Assembly (NCBI GenBank): GCA_030052745.1
Contig: JANBVO010000029.1
Location: forward strand, 1-64,000
Origin: Pleurostoma richardsiae
Lineage: Eukaryota > Ascomycota > Sordariomycetes > Calosphaeriales > Pleurostomataceae
Length of the DNA stretch: 64,000 bases
Reading direction: 5' to 3'
The stretch's first letter is position 1; each line of letters starts with the position of its first letter. Below are positions 23,278-35,027 of this stretch, one piece after another. A program made the translations under genes and the position numbers. The notes under the pieces were generated by a model that worked only from the letters and a program-made list of their open reading frames with translations, was not told where the DNA came from and did not search any database.

Positions 23278-24529
23278 CTAAACCGCCGAATAACCACCCC
23301 TGGTGCCGCTTCCCTGCACCGTGTTGAGCACCCGGCGAACCCAGTCCTTGAGCAGGTAGGGCACATCACGGAGAGTGTCGCCGTGAGGAAGCAGGTCCCA
23401 GCCCCTCGCACCATAGCGGTTGTAGTTGAGCCAGGATCCAAAGATCAGGTACGAGGCTGTTGCAAGGAAGACACTGCAGGGGAGGAGCATCGTTAGCACC
23501 GTTGATGGAATGGCCACGCCAGTTTCGGGGTAGGGAGGAGTGGAACGCTTACATTATCACCAGCCACGTGAAGAATCCCCAGTGCGCGCTCTCCTCGCCG
23601 GATCCCTCATCGTCCCGGGTGCTCTCACACGCATATTTGGTCTGCCATGTGAGCCTCAGCACGTCCACGTTGCTGTTCTCCGACAGCGGGCCATAGCTCT
23701 CGAAGATGAGCGACGCGTTCTCCTTCAGGAGCTGCTTCTCGCCGTCTGCGTCGCCCTCCGGCTTGTCACCGCCGTCCTTGTCACCACCTTCCTCCTTGTC
23801 GTCCCCATCTTCTCTCTTCCTTGCGCTGCTCGCATCAGAATCATCCTCTTTCTCGTACTCATCCTCAGCCGTCCACTCGCCCTCCAGCCCGGTGCGCTTG
23901 GGGTCGCACAGCAGCTCGATCACGGTGCGCTGCTCCCGATAGGGCTTCTTGCCCAGCGGGTACTTGCCGCCCTTGAGCACCAGTCGCACGCCCTCCTTCT
24001 TTGCGTCCGAGTTGGAGTCCGACGTGCTGAGGCGCGTCGCCTCAAAGTCGAGTGGGCCACCACCGTAGTTCTCGAGGTCGCCGGCTATTGGGATGACCTC
24101 GTGGACCGACTCGCCGTCTTTTCCCGGCTTTTCCGGGTCAATGGTTCGTTGTATTGCGCAGACTGCGATGGTAGGAGCACATGTTAGGACAGATGCAGAG
24201 CGTGGAGGTGAGAGGCCGGATGGCTCGGGGCAGGGAAGGGTTTGAGGGAAGACGCGCTCACCTCTGGTGCCGTTGGGGCACGACTCCCGCTTGGGGGCGC
24301 CTGATTTCTTCTTCAGCGGTCGGCACAGGTCCAGTGTGTATGTCGTGTTCAGGTAGTTTGGCGGTATCTCCTTGCTCGTGACCACGGAGTGCGGGCCGCC
24401 GAGTTCCTTGAAGTTGAACTTCTGTCCATCGACCTGGATGTGGTCGCAGCGCAGCATCGCAGCCGAGGGCGCGGCCAGGAGTAGCGACAGGAAGGCAGCA
24501 TCGGCTGCTGAGGATCTTGAGAAGCGCAT
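23278..24529 (-). CDS. atg27: Autophagy-related membrane protein Atg27
   Basis: Three exons (24529-24262, 24162-23553, 23473-23278), 357 residues. The 99-nt and 79-nt introns have GTGAGC and GTAAGC donors and restore frame (NGTR|VCAIQRTI and WLVI|IVFLATAS). There is an N-terminal signal peptide (AAFLSLLLAAPSAAM), then a cysteine-bearing lumenal domain with glycosylation-type NTT and NGT sites. An acidic, Lys/Asp/Glu-rich insert spans about 205-260. A single membrane segment near the C-terminus (FFTWLVIIVFLATASYLIFG) is followed by a short cytosolic tail ending GGYSAV. Family knowledge: Atg27 is a type I protein that cycles between Golgi, endosome and vacuole with Atg9, and YSAV is the tyrosine sorting motif known at the end of yeast Atg27. 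The matching last four residues are strong evidence for both identity and gene model. Confidence 0.93.
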
Positions 24530-25799
24530 CGTGGGGCTGCGGGGGTTTGGTGAAAGGGTGTGATGGGAGAAGAGAAGGGCAGAGCAGGCAATCGAGGCCT
24601 GTAAATGGACCCCTGGCAGTCGGGACTCGGAAGCAGCGAGGACGAATCGGTGTATCAGCTAGGTAGATGAATCGCGTATCCTAATCAACAATTTCTTCGC
24701 CTGGTCGACTCTGCGAAAGAATGGACGCTCGCTTGCACGGTGTAGTTGCAGATTCTGAGGCCTGTTTCTGCCCTGGTGTTGATCTGACGAGGAGCTTCAT
24801 TCCGGTTCCCGACATCCCGGCAGGTACCAATTCCGTCATTGGACCTGCTTATGTCATGAGCCCGCTTCAGGTGCACGAGCCGCCTGCCGAACTGCCGCAT
24901 TCGGCCTGAAGCCGTGACTCGGCACGTGCCTCCCTCGCACCCACCACAGGCGCTCAACAACCAAATTTGACGGGAAATAACAGGCAGATATAAGAAGAGC
25001 ACGACACCGAGGGAGCGAATCGAGGTATTCCGAAAGATTCCCTGATTTTGGCCGGTATCACAAGGCTACTATGTACGACAATCCCACACGCCCCAGGTCA
25101 TTCATTAGCAGCCTTTCCGACTACTGCCAACCCACCACAACCCGTCCAGAAAGCTGCCGTGGCAGAGTCTGCCAAAGAAGAAAACCAAGCCAGTGCTGTT
25201 CCTACGCAATCCGTCCGGGGTATATAAAACCTCTTCTTCCCAAAGAGGAGCAAAACAACGAGGATCCTAATCAACTCTCATGCCAGCCTGAACTTCTTCG
25301 TCGCGCGTCTCGTTATTTCCCCCTTATTTTACCATTTTCCGCAAACTCCAATGAATTCGATTGGAACAAAAAAGTGACTCTTCCGCGCTCACATCGGGGG
25401 GCTGGAAGTAACTCCGCCATAGACGCCGCAGTGGTCCTCATGAGCGCTGGCACAACGGGGACAGGCTGTGTGGGGGACGTCGCGGGCCCAACGTGCCACA
25501 TTAAGACGCCAGGTGTACTCAGCACGGGCAGCGGCGTACAAGGACACTGAAGGAGACAGGCGCGCAAGCACCTCATCCGTAAGGGAACTGTCCGCTGCAA
25601 CCCCTTCGCGTTGCTGGAGAGTAACCGAGCCGCTCGAGGGCGAGGGCGCTGCTCCATCCATGGCCTGCCACGCACCATCTTCCCAGGCTGCCTCAAACAG
25701 GTCTCTGTCCGAAAACAGCTGACGGCGCACGGGGGTAACTGCATGCCCATGAATGCGGGCTTGTCTCTCGTGCAGGCTTCTATTTCTCGGTGCATTGTC
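24530..25799. other. Intergenic region between atg27 start and spt20 end
   Basis: Holds the atg27 promoter and the spt20 3' region. A plus-strand TATATAAA occurs at 25221-25228 with no annotated downstream plus-strand gene. A minus-strand open frame at about 25730-25389 has a protein-like composition but no ATG start and no convincing splice link to spt20, so I do not annotate it. Confidence 0.5.
25221..25228 (+). promoter_or_regulatory. Consensus TATA box (TATATAAA), orphan
   Basis: A perfect TATATAAA reading on the plus strand. A pyrimidine stretch and a purine/adenine-rich run (GAGCAAAACAACGAGG) follow about 20-40 bases downstream, as expected around a transcription start. No plus-strand gene follows; a transcript would run into the 3' end of spt20 as antisense RNA. 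Confidence 0.45.
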
Positions 25800-28780
25800 C
25801 TACATGCCCTGAGGCATCATACCCCCCATGCCCTGCATCGCTTGCTGTTGCTGCTGCTGCTGCTGATGCTGCTGCTGCATCATGACTTGCTGCGCCCTAC
25901 GCTGGGCAAGTACCTGCGTGACTGTATTCTTAGCTTGAATCATGCATTCCCTCTTGAAGGACTCCATGACTTCTGGAGGAATGTTCTCGGCGGCCCCGCC
26001 GTACTTCTGCGCGATATTAGGCAGCTGCTGGTGGAAGAGCCGCTTGGACTGTATCTGGATCTGCTGGTTGATCTGGGCCTGGCCGATCTGCTGCTGGTGC
26101 TGTTGTTGTTGCGCCTGCTGTTGCATCGCAATCATCTGAGCAGCCTGCTGCGCCGGAACCTGCATGCCCTGGACGTTGATGAAGCCGCCGCCTTGGCCTT
26201 GGGCCATCTGGCGCTGCATCTGGTTCTGGAGGTTGTTTGCTGCCTGCATCTGCTGCATCTGCTGCATGTTATTCAGCTGCTGCGCGTACCGCTGAGCGAG
26301 TTGTTGCTGGGACTGTGGGCCGGCCATGTTCTGTTGCTGCATCATCCGCTGCTGCAACAGGCGCTGCTGCATGATCTGCTGCGCTATTTGCGGATTAGGC
26401 ACACCGCCGTTCATCATGCCGTTCTGTTGCTGCATCGCCGCCGCGGCCGCCATCTGCTGCTGCTGCTGTATGCGCTGCTGCTGGGCCGCTGCAAGCTGGG
26501 CGGCCATTAAATTGCTCGGCATCTGCTGCATGCCCGGACTGTTCATCATCATCCCCTGGCTCATTTGCGGGTTATTAACCATCATGCCCGGCGGTGGGCT
26601 CGCCTGCGTCATGCGTGGAGTATGGATCATCTGGGGCCGGTTGATCGGTGTCGCATGTCCCATATTGGGCGTAGAGTTGGGCATCCGTGGTGTTCCAGAC
26701 GGGTGGCTCTGCTGGCTTCCACGGGCGGACATGCTAACAGCCATAGGTACAGCCATTGGGGGATGGTTTTGAACAACGGACGACGGTCTTGGCGGACTAG
26801 CTCCCATACTCGATCCCGTGTGCTGCATGCCAACAGCTCCCACCATCGGCGACGACATGGTCTGTGGTGTGTTCTGGCGCACGATGGGTGAGGAGACTGG
26901 AGGCTGTGACACCTGTTGATGGAAGCGTGCCTGAGCTTGGGCGGGCAAGCCGTTCGGAGCCGGGCCGGGCATGCCATTCGGCATTGGGCTGGCCTGGGCC
27001 GGATGGGCATGGTGAGGTTGGCCCATAGAGGTTGCCATCTGGTTTTGCTGGGCCTGGGCCTGGGCCTGAGCAGCCTGCGCTTGCTGCGCCTGCGCCTGCG
27101 CCTGCTGGGCTCGGGCCGCAGCCATCCGTCTCTGCGCTTCTTGCTGCTGCTGCCGAGCTTGCTGCTCTTGCCGGTCTCGTTGGGCTTTCTCTTCTTGTTG
27201 TCGCTGAGCCAGTAACGCAGCCTGCTCCGCCTGTTGCTGCTGCTGCTGCTGCTTCTGCAGTGCCAGCTTCCTCTCATTCTCCGCCTGCTTGATCTTCTCT
27301 TGTTCTTTCCTCTCCGCAAGGTCGCGTTTGATGTCTTCAATTTTCTTAAAACGCTCGAATCGCGGCTCCCAAGCGGCTGCTCCGGTCTGGCCGTCTCCAT
27401 CACCACCATTACCGCCACCTTGGGTACCCCCAGCGGCGGACAGCCGCTCATCCATGGTGAGCATGTATCTCTCCTGCTCGGCTGCCAGAGCTTCATCCGC
27501 CGCCATCTCGGCAACCGTCCGCTTGCGAGATTTGGGCTCCGGCGGTCTCTGTGAGTGGCTAGGATGTGCCTGGGCCTCCAGTTTCAGGATCGTCTCCTCG
27601 GCATTTCTGGTAGGCTCCAGATCCAATGGAGCTGTCGTTGCCATGAGGATCTGAGCTTCAGCAGCATATATATTACTCCCATCAAGCTCCATATGCTCCC
27701 GTTTATGTCGCTTTGCAGGCGGAGGCATACTGGAGGCCGTGGGGGTAGGCGGGACAAGCGCTGATGGTGTAGGCGGCGCGCCGTGGCCATTGACACTGTC
27801 CTGCCGCCCCTCAAGAGAGATATGGGGAGTGGACGCCTTGATGGCGAGATCCGTTTGTAGCGTCTGCGGATCAGGATGCAGCACAATGGTCGTGATCTTG
27901 GGCTTAGGCGGGGATTTGCGTGCCTGACCCTCGCCCGGCAGACTAGGAGCCGGCATATTCTCCTTGTCAATATCGCCCGCGGTCTTCTCCTTATCCGCCT
28001 CGCCAGCATCCCCATGCCCTCCCGCTGGAGCCAGGTTGTCCTGTGGATATGGTACATATGGTGAAGGTGTCAGGTATGGGTTGTAGTTGTGGACTGAGAG
28101 CGGCACGACATTATTCGACAGAGACGAGGTTGGCCGAGCCACGTTCTTAGCATGTGCCACAGATTTGTGGTCGTGAACTTGTACGATGAGGCAGCCTTCG
28201 TAGAAAGGCACTCCCCACTGCGTGAAGTACTCTAGCATTTCGTGGGGTACAGTGCGGCTGCGCAGATGTTCTAGGAACAATCTCATCGGCGACTTGTACG
28301 GGAACATGCCATCCTGCTGGTCGAAGCGGAAATGTGTCGGGTGCAAATGGACCACTAGCGAGGGCGGGTTCCCGGCATACTTCTTCAGTATGTATTTGTC
28401 TGTCACGACTGTGGTACCTTTTAGCAGATGGCGGCGCATTAAATGATGTTCAGGGAGGGCTTACTGTATGGGCGCGGCTCGACTGCCACAGAAACAGTGG
28501 GTTCGCCAGCTATGCTGGCTGACCTGAGGCCTGTGCTGTTCCTCGATGCTCGGCCTGCCAGCTGTCCGGACACCTCCCTCTTCGGGCGGTGCGGTGGGCG
28601 AGCTGCTGCGCCGTTCGCGCCATTAGGTGCAGCAGGATTCGGAGGTCGTTTCGTGGGTAAAGAAGGCGACGGTGAGGATTGTGAGGAGCTAAGTCCGTTT
28701 GTCTGGATGCCTGGGGGAACAGGGCCCTTGGTGGGTTTCTTGTGGACGCTTGGCTGGACGCTCGTCGAGGCAGGCGCCAT
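25800..28780 (-). CDS. spt20: SAGA complex subunit Spt20
   Basis: Two exons, 28780-28465 and 28417-25800, joined by a short 47-nt intron (GTAAGC donor, TGCTAAA branch-like, AAAAG acceptor); the product is 977 residues. The junction restores [16 protein letters not shown], the opening of the Spt20 domain. Continuing hallmarks are [20 protein letters not shown] and [14 protein letters not shown], so the domain spans about residues 104-195. The N-terminal 100 residues are basic and Ser/Pro-rich. From about residue 480 the protein is Gln/Met/Ala-rich with several polyQ tracts encoded by CAG/CAA runs, as expected for fungal Spt20. Family knowledge: Spt20 is a structural core subunit needed for SAGA integrity, and so for histone acetylation and TBP delivery in the nucleus. 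A TCACGTGA site lies at 29258, about 480 bp upstream of the ATG. Confidence 0.92.
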
Positions 28781-29257
28781 CTTCGCAGGTGGGCTGCCTA
28801 GGCGCCAGACACCGACCCAGCAGGTGCGTCAACTGACAGTACCCAGCAGATCCCTAGGGCTCAAAGCGCGTTGCGATAATCGTGGGCTGGTCGTCGCATC
28901 GGGTGTGATGTTTTGGGATGGTAAGCAGGGGTGTCGCGATGATGGACGTGCGGGATTGACCGGTGCGCTTCGGCGCGCCCCCAAAAGCGAATGTCGGAGA
29001 TAGTCGGGGGGAGGGAGTGAGGGGAGTTAGAATCACCACAGAGCGGTTAATAGACGAGCTTTAGCGGCGATATGAGTAGAATGAAGGGTGATGAGATATT
29101 GAATGATTGAATGGCCGGACCGCGAAGTCCCAAAGTGGAATGCGGCGTCGAAGGTGAGGTAAGGTGCGTTGTGGGGTTGCCGACCACTTGAATCGTCAGA
29201 CAAGGACGCCGGATCGAGAGGCGGCTCACGGCGGCCGACAGTGTTCAGCCTCAAAAG

Positions 29258-29265
29258 TCACGTGA
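29258..29265. promoter_or_regulatory. TCACGTGA E-box palindrome upstream of spt20
   Basis: An 8-bp palindrome containing CACGTG, the core bound by fungal bHLH factors such as Cbf1. The same 8-mer occurs twice near 62305-62324 upstream of yme1. Function is inferred from the motif only. Confidence 0.4.
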
Positions 29266-29519
29266 TACCCAAACAGCATCATCAGCGCGTCAAGCATCAA
29301 GCGTCAAACTCTCAACGTTGCGACCTGTAACAATTGGAAATGAAGTCAGAAGCAGATATAGGGCCACGCTTCAGTACGCTATACAGTTAATGATGAAAGA
29401 TAGTATGGCATTATCAGCTAAACATGCTTCCTGCACCGTCCAAGTCCGTCATTGACACGTGGTATAATCAGTAAGGTAGACTACTACGAAGTAGAAACAG
29501 AAGCCTTTCCCATCCCACC

Positions 29520-30898
29520 TTACTCAATTCCCTGCACCCGGCGCGACCAATCGTCGTGGACCCTCATTCCGTCGACCACAACGACTCCCCGTCCCCTGCC
29601 GACCCTGTCCTCGTTCTGCCACCACTTCTGCTCCTTCTCGGGCTTCTCAGCCTCGGACTCGCTGTCGGCAAGCCCGCCGTGGCCGCTCTCGGCTCCGACG
29701 ACTAGGATCACGTCGTATCTCAGCCATGTCTGCAGCTGTGTGATGACGCTCCCGTTATCTCCTGCGAGAGACTCTTGCAGATAGATAACCTCGGGCTGCA
29801 GATGGCGCAGGATGTGCACGTGGCCGTTGGCTGAGGTGAAGGGCAGAATCATGCTCTCTTTCTCAACGAGCCCGAGGGCCTGAGAGTACACGGCATTGAA
29901 GGCGGGGTTGGCCGAAGATGTCAGACTGGATAGAGACCTATTAGCACCCTTAATCAAGCCGCATGGCGACATTGTCTGGGCAAGAGGAACTCACAGTGGG
30001 CTCTTCGTCTCGTCGGCAGGCGTCTGCGCCTGGTCGTGCCCAATATTTGAGAAAGACGAGCTCAGAGAAGGGGGTGGAAGGTTGCTAGTAGCATCGCCGG
30101 CTGCGTCCTTCATCCCAGGCGCGTAGATAAGAACGAACAGCTTGATCTTCGAGAAGTCGTTATGGCGCGGAATGTGAGACAAGATAGACTAGGCGAGCGG
30201 TTAGCGCCGGCAGACAGGACTGCCACTCAGGTATAACATACCGCATGCTCGTGGTATCCATCTTCATCGATGTCCTCCAGCTGCGTGTCAGCCGACACGA
30301 CTATGGCCACAGTCTTCCTCCGCTTGCTGGCCTCCTTGGAGTGCGGTGCCAGCGGCCTGTCCTTCTTGGCGTCCGCCTCCTCCGACCACGTCTCGTGGTC
30401 CGCATAGGCAGTCTTGTCTTCCTCTCGTATAGACGCCAGAGCACTGCCCACAGCAGCGCCAGCCGCAGCAACGCCCGCAGCAACCGTCTTGCCGGCGCTG
30501 TCAAGGAACTGTTGCGGGCTTGGTGTCCGGCGCAGCGCGCCCGACATCCTCGACCCCCATGTGCTGCTCCCCGCCGCTTCAGGCTGCAGCTGCGTGGTAC
30601 CATATCCCGTCTCGCCAGCTCGGAGCTCTCCGTCTGCGAAGGACGGGGGCGCGCCACTCCTTCCACCGTCCCCGGTCGCGCCGTAGGGCGGGTTGTCGCC
30701 GTAGTCCGCGTTCTCGTAGTCGAGGTCCTGCGCGTTCACTGCCGCATCCTCTTCCTCATCATTGTTCCGCTGGCTCCAGATCCATGCCGCGACGCCGACG
30801 GTGGCGACGGTGACGGTCACGGCCAGCGGCACCCAGTGGCTCCATACTCCGCGGCGCCGCGACGAGCCGCGGTCGTAACGATCGTAAGGCGACGACAT
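29520..30898 (-). CDS. Pex22-like peroxin
   Basis: Three exons (30898-30242, 30188-29995, 29937-29520), 422 residues. Introns of 53 and 57 nt have GTATGT and GTGAGT donors and CTAAC/CTAAT branch sites. Junctions read YHEHA|SILSHIPRHND and DETKSPL|SLSSLTSS. Residues 23-42 (VPLAVTVTVATVGVAAWIW) form one N-terminal membrane segment behind a basic head. After a disordered acidic middle, the C-terminal half alternates hydrophobic strands and helices: TVAIVVSAD, KIKLFVLIYAP, ILPFTSANGHVHILRHLQPE, WLRYDVILVVGAE. It ends GRGVVVVDGMRVHDDWSRRV. This Rossmann-like layout matches the filamentous-fungal Pex22-like family. Family knowledge: Pex22 anchors the ubiquitin-conjugating enzyme Pex4 at the peroxisome for receptor recycling. 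Whether this homologue binds Pex4 is inference, as sequence conservation with yeast Pex22 is low. Confidence 0.75.
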
Positions 30899-31487
30899 TT
30901 AGGGGAGCGGGAGCATCGCGGTGGGGCCTCCAGTCTTGCGCATCCGGTGTTAGACGAATTCAATCTATTCGAGTTTCGTGATGCGCCGTAAGAATTCCAA
31001 TGCTGGATTCCAGTCGTAGGTGTCTCGGCTATGCTGGGCGGATCCCCGGGGCTGGAAAACAACGTTAGAGAGCGGGATCCTGGGGTGGCTGGGGTCCTTT
31101 GTTGACTGTCCAAGGCTGGGGGCTGATCATATGCGCCGCCGCCAATACACCGAGGCCTGTGCTCCCACTGTCCGGCCCCGCTTTCATGGTTGGCCGGTCG
31201 AAGAGTGGGCCCCGGCAGGTCGGCTGTCAGCTGGGGTCGAAGTCAGCAATGCTTATCAGCACGTGATGGGTCACACACCTCTCCTATCGCCGGCGCGTTT
31301 TCTCAACACCCCACAATGAGCTCTGCAGTGACTCAAGGAGCGTGAGGAAGCTATTCGAGACTCAGGAAGACGGAAATTTCAAAGCTTGAGCTCCGGGTAC
31401 AGCGGACATATCCTCCCTTCGCGACCTCTTTGACCAAGGCATCCCAGGTCGTGAGACTCATTTAACACTCACTTGACCGCATTGACA
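30899..31487. promoter_or_regulatory. Divergent promoter, pex22-like / eIF2B gamma
   Basis: 589 bp separate the two diverging start codons. A CACGTG core is present at 31260-31265, close to the eIF2B side. No TATA box is obvious, in line with housekeeping promoters. Confidence 0.6.
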
Positions 31488-33313
31488 ATGCCTCACGCTG
31501 TCTCGATGGCGACACCTGGCCTGCAGGCTTTGATCCTGTGCGGCCCAGGCTCATCGTTCACGACGTTCATGTCAAATCCCGATGAGAACCCCAAGGCGCT
31601 TCTCCCCATAGCGAATCGACCAATGGTATGGTATCCACTCGACTTCTGCTACCGGACGGGAATTACGGGTTTGCCTCACCCTAAAGTGTCTATACTACGT
31701 GGGAACAACAGCTAACTCCGGCCAGACATCACTCTCATATGTCCTCCGTCCGCAGAAGCGGCAATGTCTTCTGCTCTCAAGATCAACCCTTTCCTTACCA
31801 GCCTACCATTTCCAAAGCCAGTCCTTTTGGCACCGAAGGGCTTGGAGCAGACGACCGGTACTGCGGAAATCCTCCGTCTCCCAGAGGTGAGAGCCGCAGT
31901 CACTGAGGACTTCGTCGTCTTACCCTGTGACCTCGTCTGCGAAGTCGGCGGCGAGCTGCTGCTGCAGGCCTGGATGGTCAAGTCTGCCAGTCTGTCCGAT
32001 ATGCTCGGAGACGCGGACGCCGGCGCCAGCCGCCACAGCGGCGGCCTAGGCGTCTGGTATCCGACGAAGGCGGAGACGCCCATCAAAGGAGAGGAGACAG
32101 ACTTCATCGCGACCACGCCCCTACAACACTCAGAAGTACCCCCGCCAAAGGGATCACTTCTGCCCCATCTGTCCAATCTTGTTACCTCTATGCCAACGGA
32201 TGCCCTGAACGACCTGGTGGAGGAGAAGAACGGCTTCGCGATACGGCACGGACTGCTGCGGAGACACCCACGGGTGCGCATGCTAACGACCCACCGCGAC
32301 GCACATATCTATATATTCCCCCGCTGGGTCATGGACTTTGTGAACGGCAACGAGCGCCTGGAGACCATCAGCGAGGACGTCATCGGGTGGTGGGCAAAGG
32401 CAGCCTGGCAGCCAGGTCTTTCCGACAAATTGGGAATGAAGAAGGCTCTGGAGGGGTCCGGCGGGGATGTAGACGCGTCTTCTAAGGGCGACGACGGAGA
32501 CTCCCCGGAGGATGTAGACCCCGAGGAGTACCGACCTGAGCCGTCGCCCAGCCGAGGCCAGTCGCCCGAGGTGACCCGACACGTCCCCCACGGCGACAGA
32601 ATCTCAGCTGCAGCTTCCCAGGGACTAGTGCCGCCACTGCTCGCCTATGTGCACCCCGCGAAGCCAAATGGGCCTCTCATCCGACGCGTGGACAATGCGC
32701 CTCTCCTGCTAGCGATCTCGCTCCAGCTGGCCAAGCTGCCCTCGGTCGAGGAGGCGGGTGCCGACGCGGCGTCGCCCTTCGCGCACGCGCGCAAGGTTGC
32801 ATACCCCGAGGGCGTTAAGTCCCGCACGACAATCTCCCGCCAGGACAGCCTCGTGGCCGAGAACGTCACGGTCGAGGAGAAGACCGCAATCAAGGAGTCG
32901 GTTGTGGGCGCCAATTGCCAGATCAGGGAGGGGGCCAAGCTGTCGCAGTGCTTACTGATGGAGGGAGTGGTGGTGGGCAAGGGCTGCAAGCTCACTAGGT
33001 GCATCCTGGGCAGACGCAGCGAGATAGGCGATGGAACGGTTCTAACGGACTGCGAGGTCCAGGAGAATCTCCTCGTCGAGCCGAGAAGTGAGTCCGCCAA
33101 CCTAAACACCATCCCTGGCTTCGTATCCCAGCCTATAGTTCCCTAGACACTAAGCAAGCTAACCCATCTTTCTCAGCTGAGGACAAGAACAATAAGCTCA
33201 TGAGCTCGTCTGGGCTCGAGGCGACCGAGGAGGAGATGGAGGACGTGCTACAGGAAGCGGAGGCCGACGACGGCGCGCCGGCAGGGGATGACGAGATCGC
33301 CTTTTCGGGCTGA
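31488..33313 (+). CDS. gcd1: Translation initiation factor eIF2B subunit gamma (Gcd1)
   Basis: Three exons (31488-31668, 31726-33087, 33177-33313), 559 residues. The 57-nt and 89-nt introns have branch sites GCTAACT and GCTAACC; junctions restore GIT|DITLICPPS and EPR|TEDKNNK. The N-terminus PGLQALILCGPGSSFTTF and NPKALLPIANRPMVWYPLDF are characteristic of the nucleotidyltransferase-like domain of eIF2B gamma. The C-terminal third has the hexapeptide left-handed beta-helix pattern (VVGANCQIREGAKLSQCLLM, GVVVGKGCKLTRCILG). A short acidic tail ends DDEIAFSG. Family knowledge: the gamma and epsilon subunits form the catalytic half of the guanine-nucleotide exchange factor for eIF2, in the cytosol. 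The middle (about 235-300) carries a disordered insert. Confidence 0.92.
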
Positions 33314-35027
33314 TGGTGCATAGTCTCGGCTACCAGGCATAGCGCTCGCCTGATTCCAGCGACACGGATTCCCCGATACAGCATTCCAGCTCTAAGGGAT
33401 GGCCTCTCTGGTGTCTAGGCCGCGCCTCTTCATCCTGAACTGGAGACACACACGTCAGACCAGGGTCACGGCGTGGAGAACAAATTTCAAGTGCGAGCGA
33501 GCTATCACCGATGCGCGCTCAGGAACAATTTCGAGGTGCCATGCCGTCATGTCTGTGCGCGAGAGAGGGAATCTGCTGCGGTCCTGCAGATGGCTGGAGG
33601 GCAGGCATTGCCTGGTTGACCCTGGCCGATAGGCCCCCACCTTTTGAGTGGCAGGATCGGATTTAGATGCAGGACCGCGCTGCACGCTACGGCTCCCAGC
33701 ACCTCACCCGCACGCAGGTCTCACTTTGGGAATCAGGATTGAACGGACCTGGCTCCGACGAACGCCCCTCTCCCCCCCCAAAAGGAGTATCATTTGTCGG
33801 AGCATAGAGAGGGCTTCCGCGGACCGAAGGCAGCCGAAGAAAGGACCCTCGCGTGGATATTTCGTCAGAGTCATGAAATGAAGAAGAAATAGGAATGAAA
33901 TGCGATAGGCTTGGTCCCCCTTTGCTGCCATCGTCACGATCAGCCGAGTAACCGATCAGGTTTTCGTTTCCCACATCCATGGCCTTACCTGCAGTGCGGC
34001 ACGGTAGCTCCTGCAGCTGGGCCAGCCACACGATTGGGCGATGCCCGAATGCACAAGTGCCAAAAGGGAACTCGTTTTAAAGTTGCTGTAACCCTACCTA
34101 GTAATACCCGAGCCTGGGCATCGTGTCTGTCATCCCCGGAATCGGGTTTTGGCCTGGGCTGATCGGATCAGGGTCCTGACGGGACGGGCGGGTGTCCGCC
34201 GTGACTCGTCCCCTCGTGACAGTTGACCCACCTCCCATCAAGAGAAAAAAAAAGCACGACAGTACCGGACATCCAGTCAGCGCTCCTTGTAAGATATTAC
34301 TGAATGCGATTTAACACGTCACGTATATGCAAGTTCGGTCTGCTGGACCGGCCATGAGGGTCCGTCTCCCGTGGCTGGCGCCTTCCTTCTCCCCTTTGGG
34401 ACAGCGCTGCAGTAGCCTGCTTGCATCCGCAGGACTCCGGTGCCTATGGCCTCTGCCTACGGCGGCGCGAAGAGGAGGGCTGGGAGCCTGATCATGTTTT
34501 CGAGAAGATCGCCAAGTGCATGAACAATCACAGGAGTAAGCAGGATCACAGAGATCCTGTGAATGGCTGATGGGGACGGACTCGGGGAGGCAGAGTGTCC
34601 CCTGCCGACCTCTTGAGGTCTGGAGTGATGCTGGTGCGATTGGATCTGTTACACAGAACGGATGCGGCTGAGAGTCGCCACGCGGGCCTTTCGCCTCCCG
34701 TGCGACACCAAACCAACGTTTGTCAGACTCGTCTATGCTGGACCATGGTTGACATAATGCGGGCGTGCTGACGACGGCGATCACAAGGACATCGGGCTGG
34801 TAGATAGATTGGCCACGGACGAGAGGATCAGGAGCAGGAGCAGGAGAAGCCTCAGGCTCTCGAGTCATGGAACGGTTCTGGTGCGGCAGCGCCCTCCTTA
34901 ATATTGCGGCAACGATCTATATGGGCAGATATTGGGGGAAGTCAGTTTTTCCGTAGTCGATGCGCGCCTACCGCAGCCGTTAGCTGACTAGCTAAAGGAA
35001 GCCTTGGACTCCAGAGGGCACCTACCA
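33314..35027. other. Intergenic, no supported gene
   Basis: I see no coding region or RNA gene here. There are homopolymer runs (C run near 33773, A run near 34242) and a minus-strand open frame at 34311-34868 whose composition is not protein-like. Confidence 0.5.

Noticed and set aside
25389-25730. Minus-strand open frame with a CPRC-type motif after spt20
   Set aside because: It begins without an ATG. Joining it to spt20 needs a weak donor (GTAGGA at the stop codon) and an acceptor with no branch site. Kept only as a possibility for RNA-seq.
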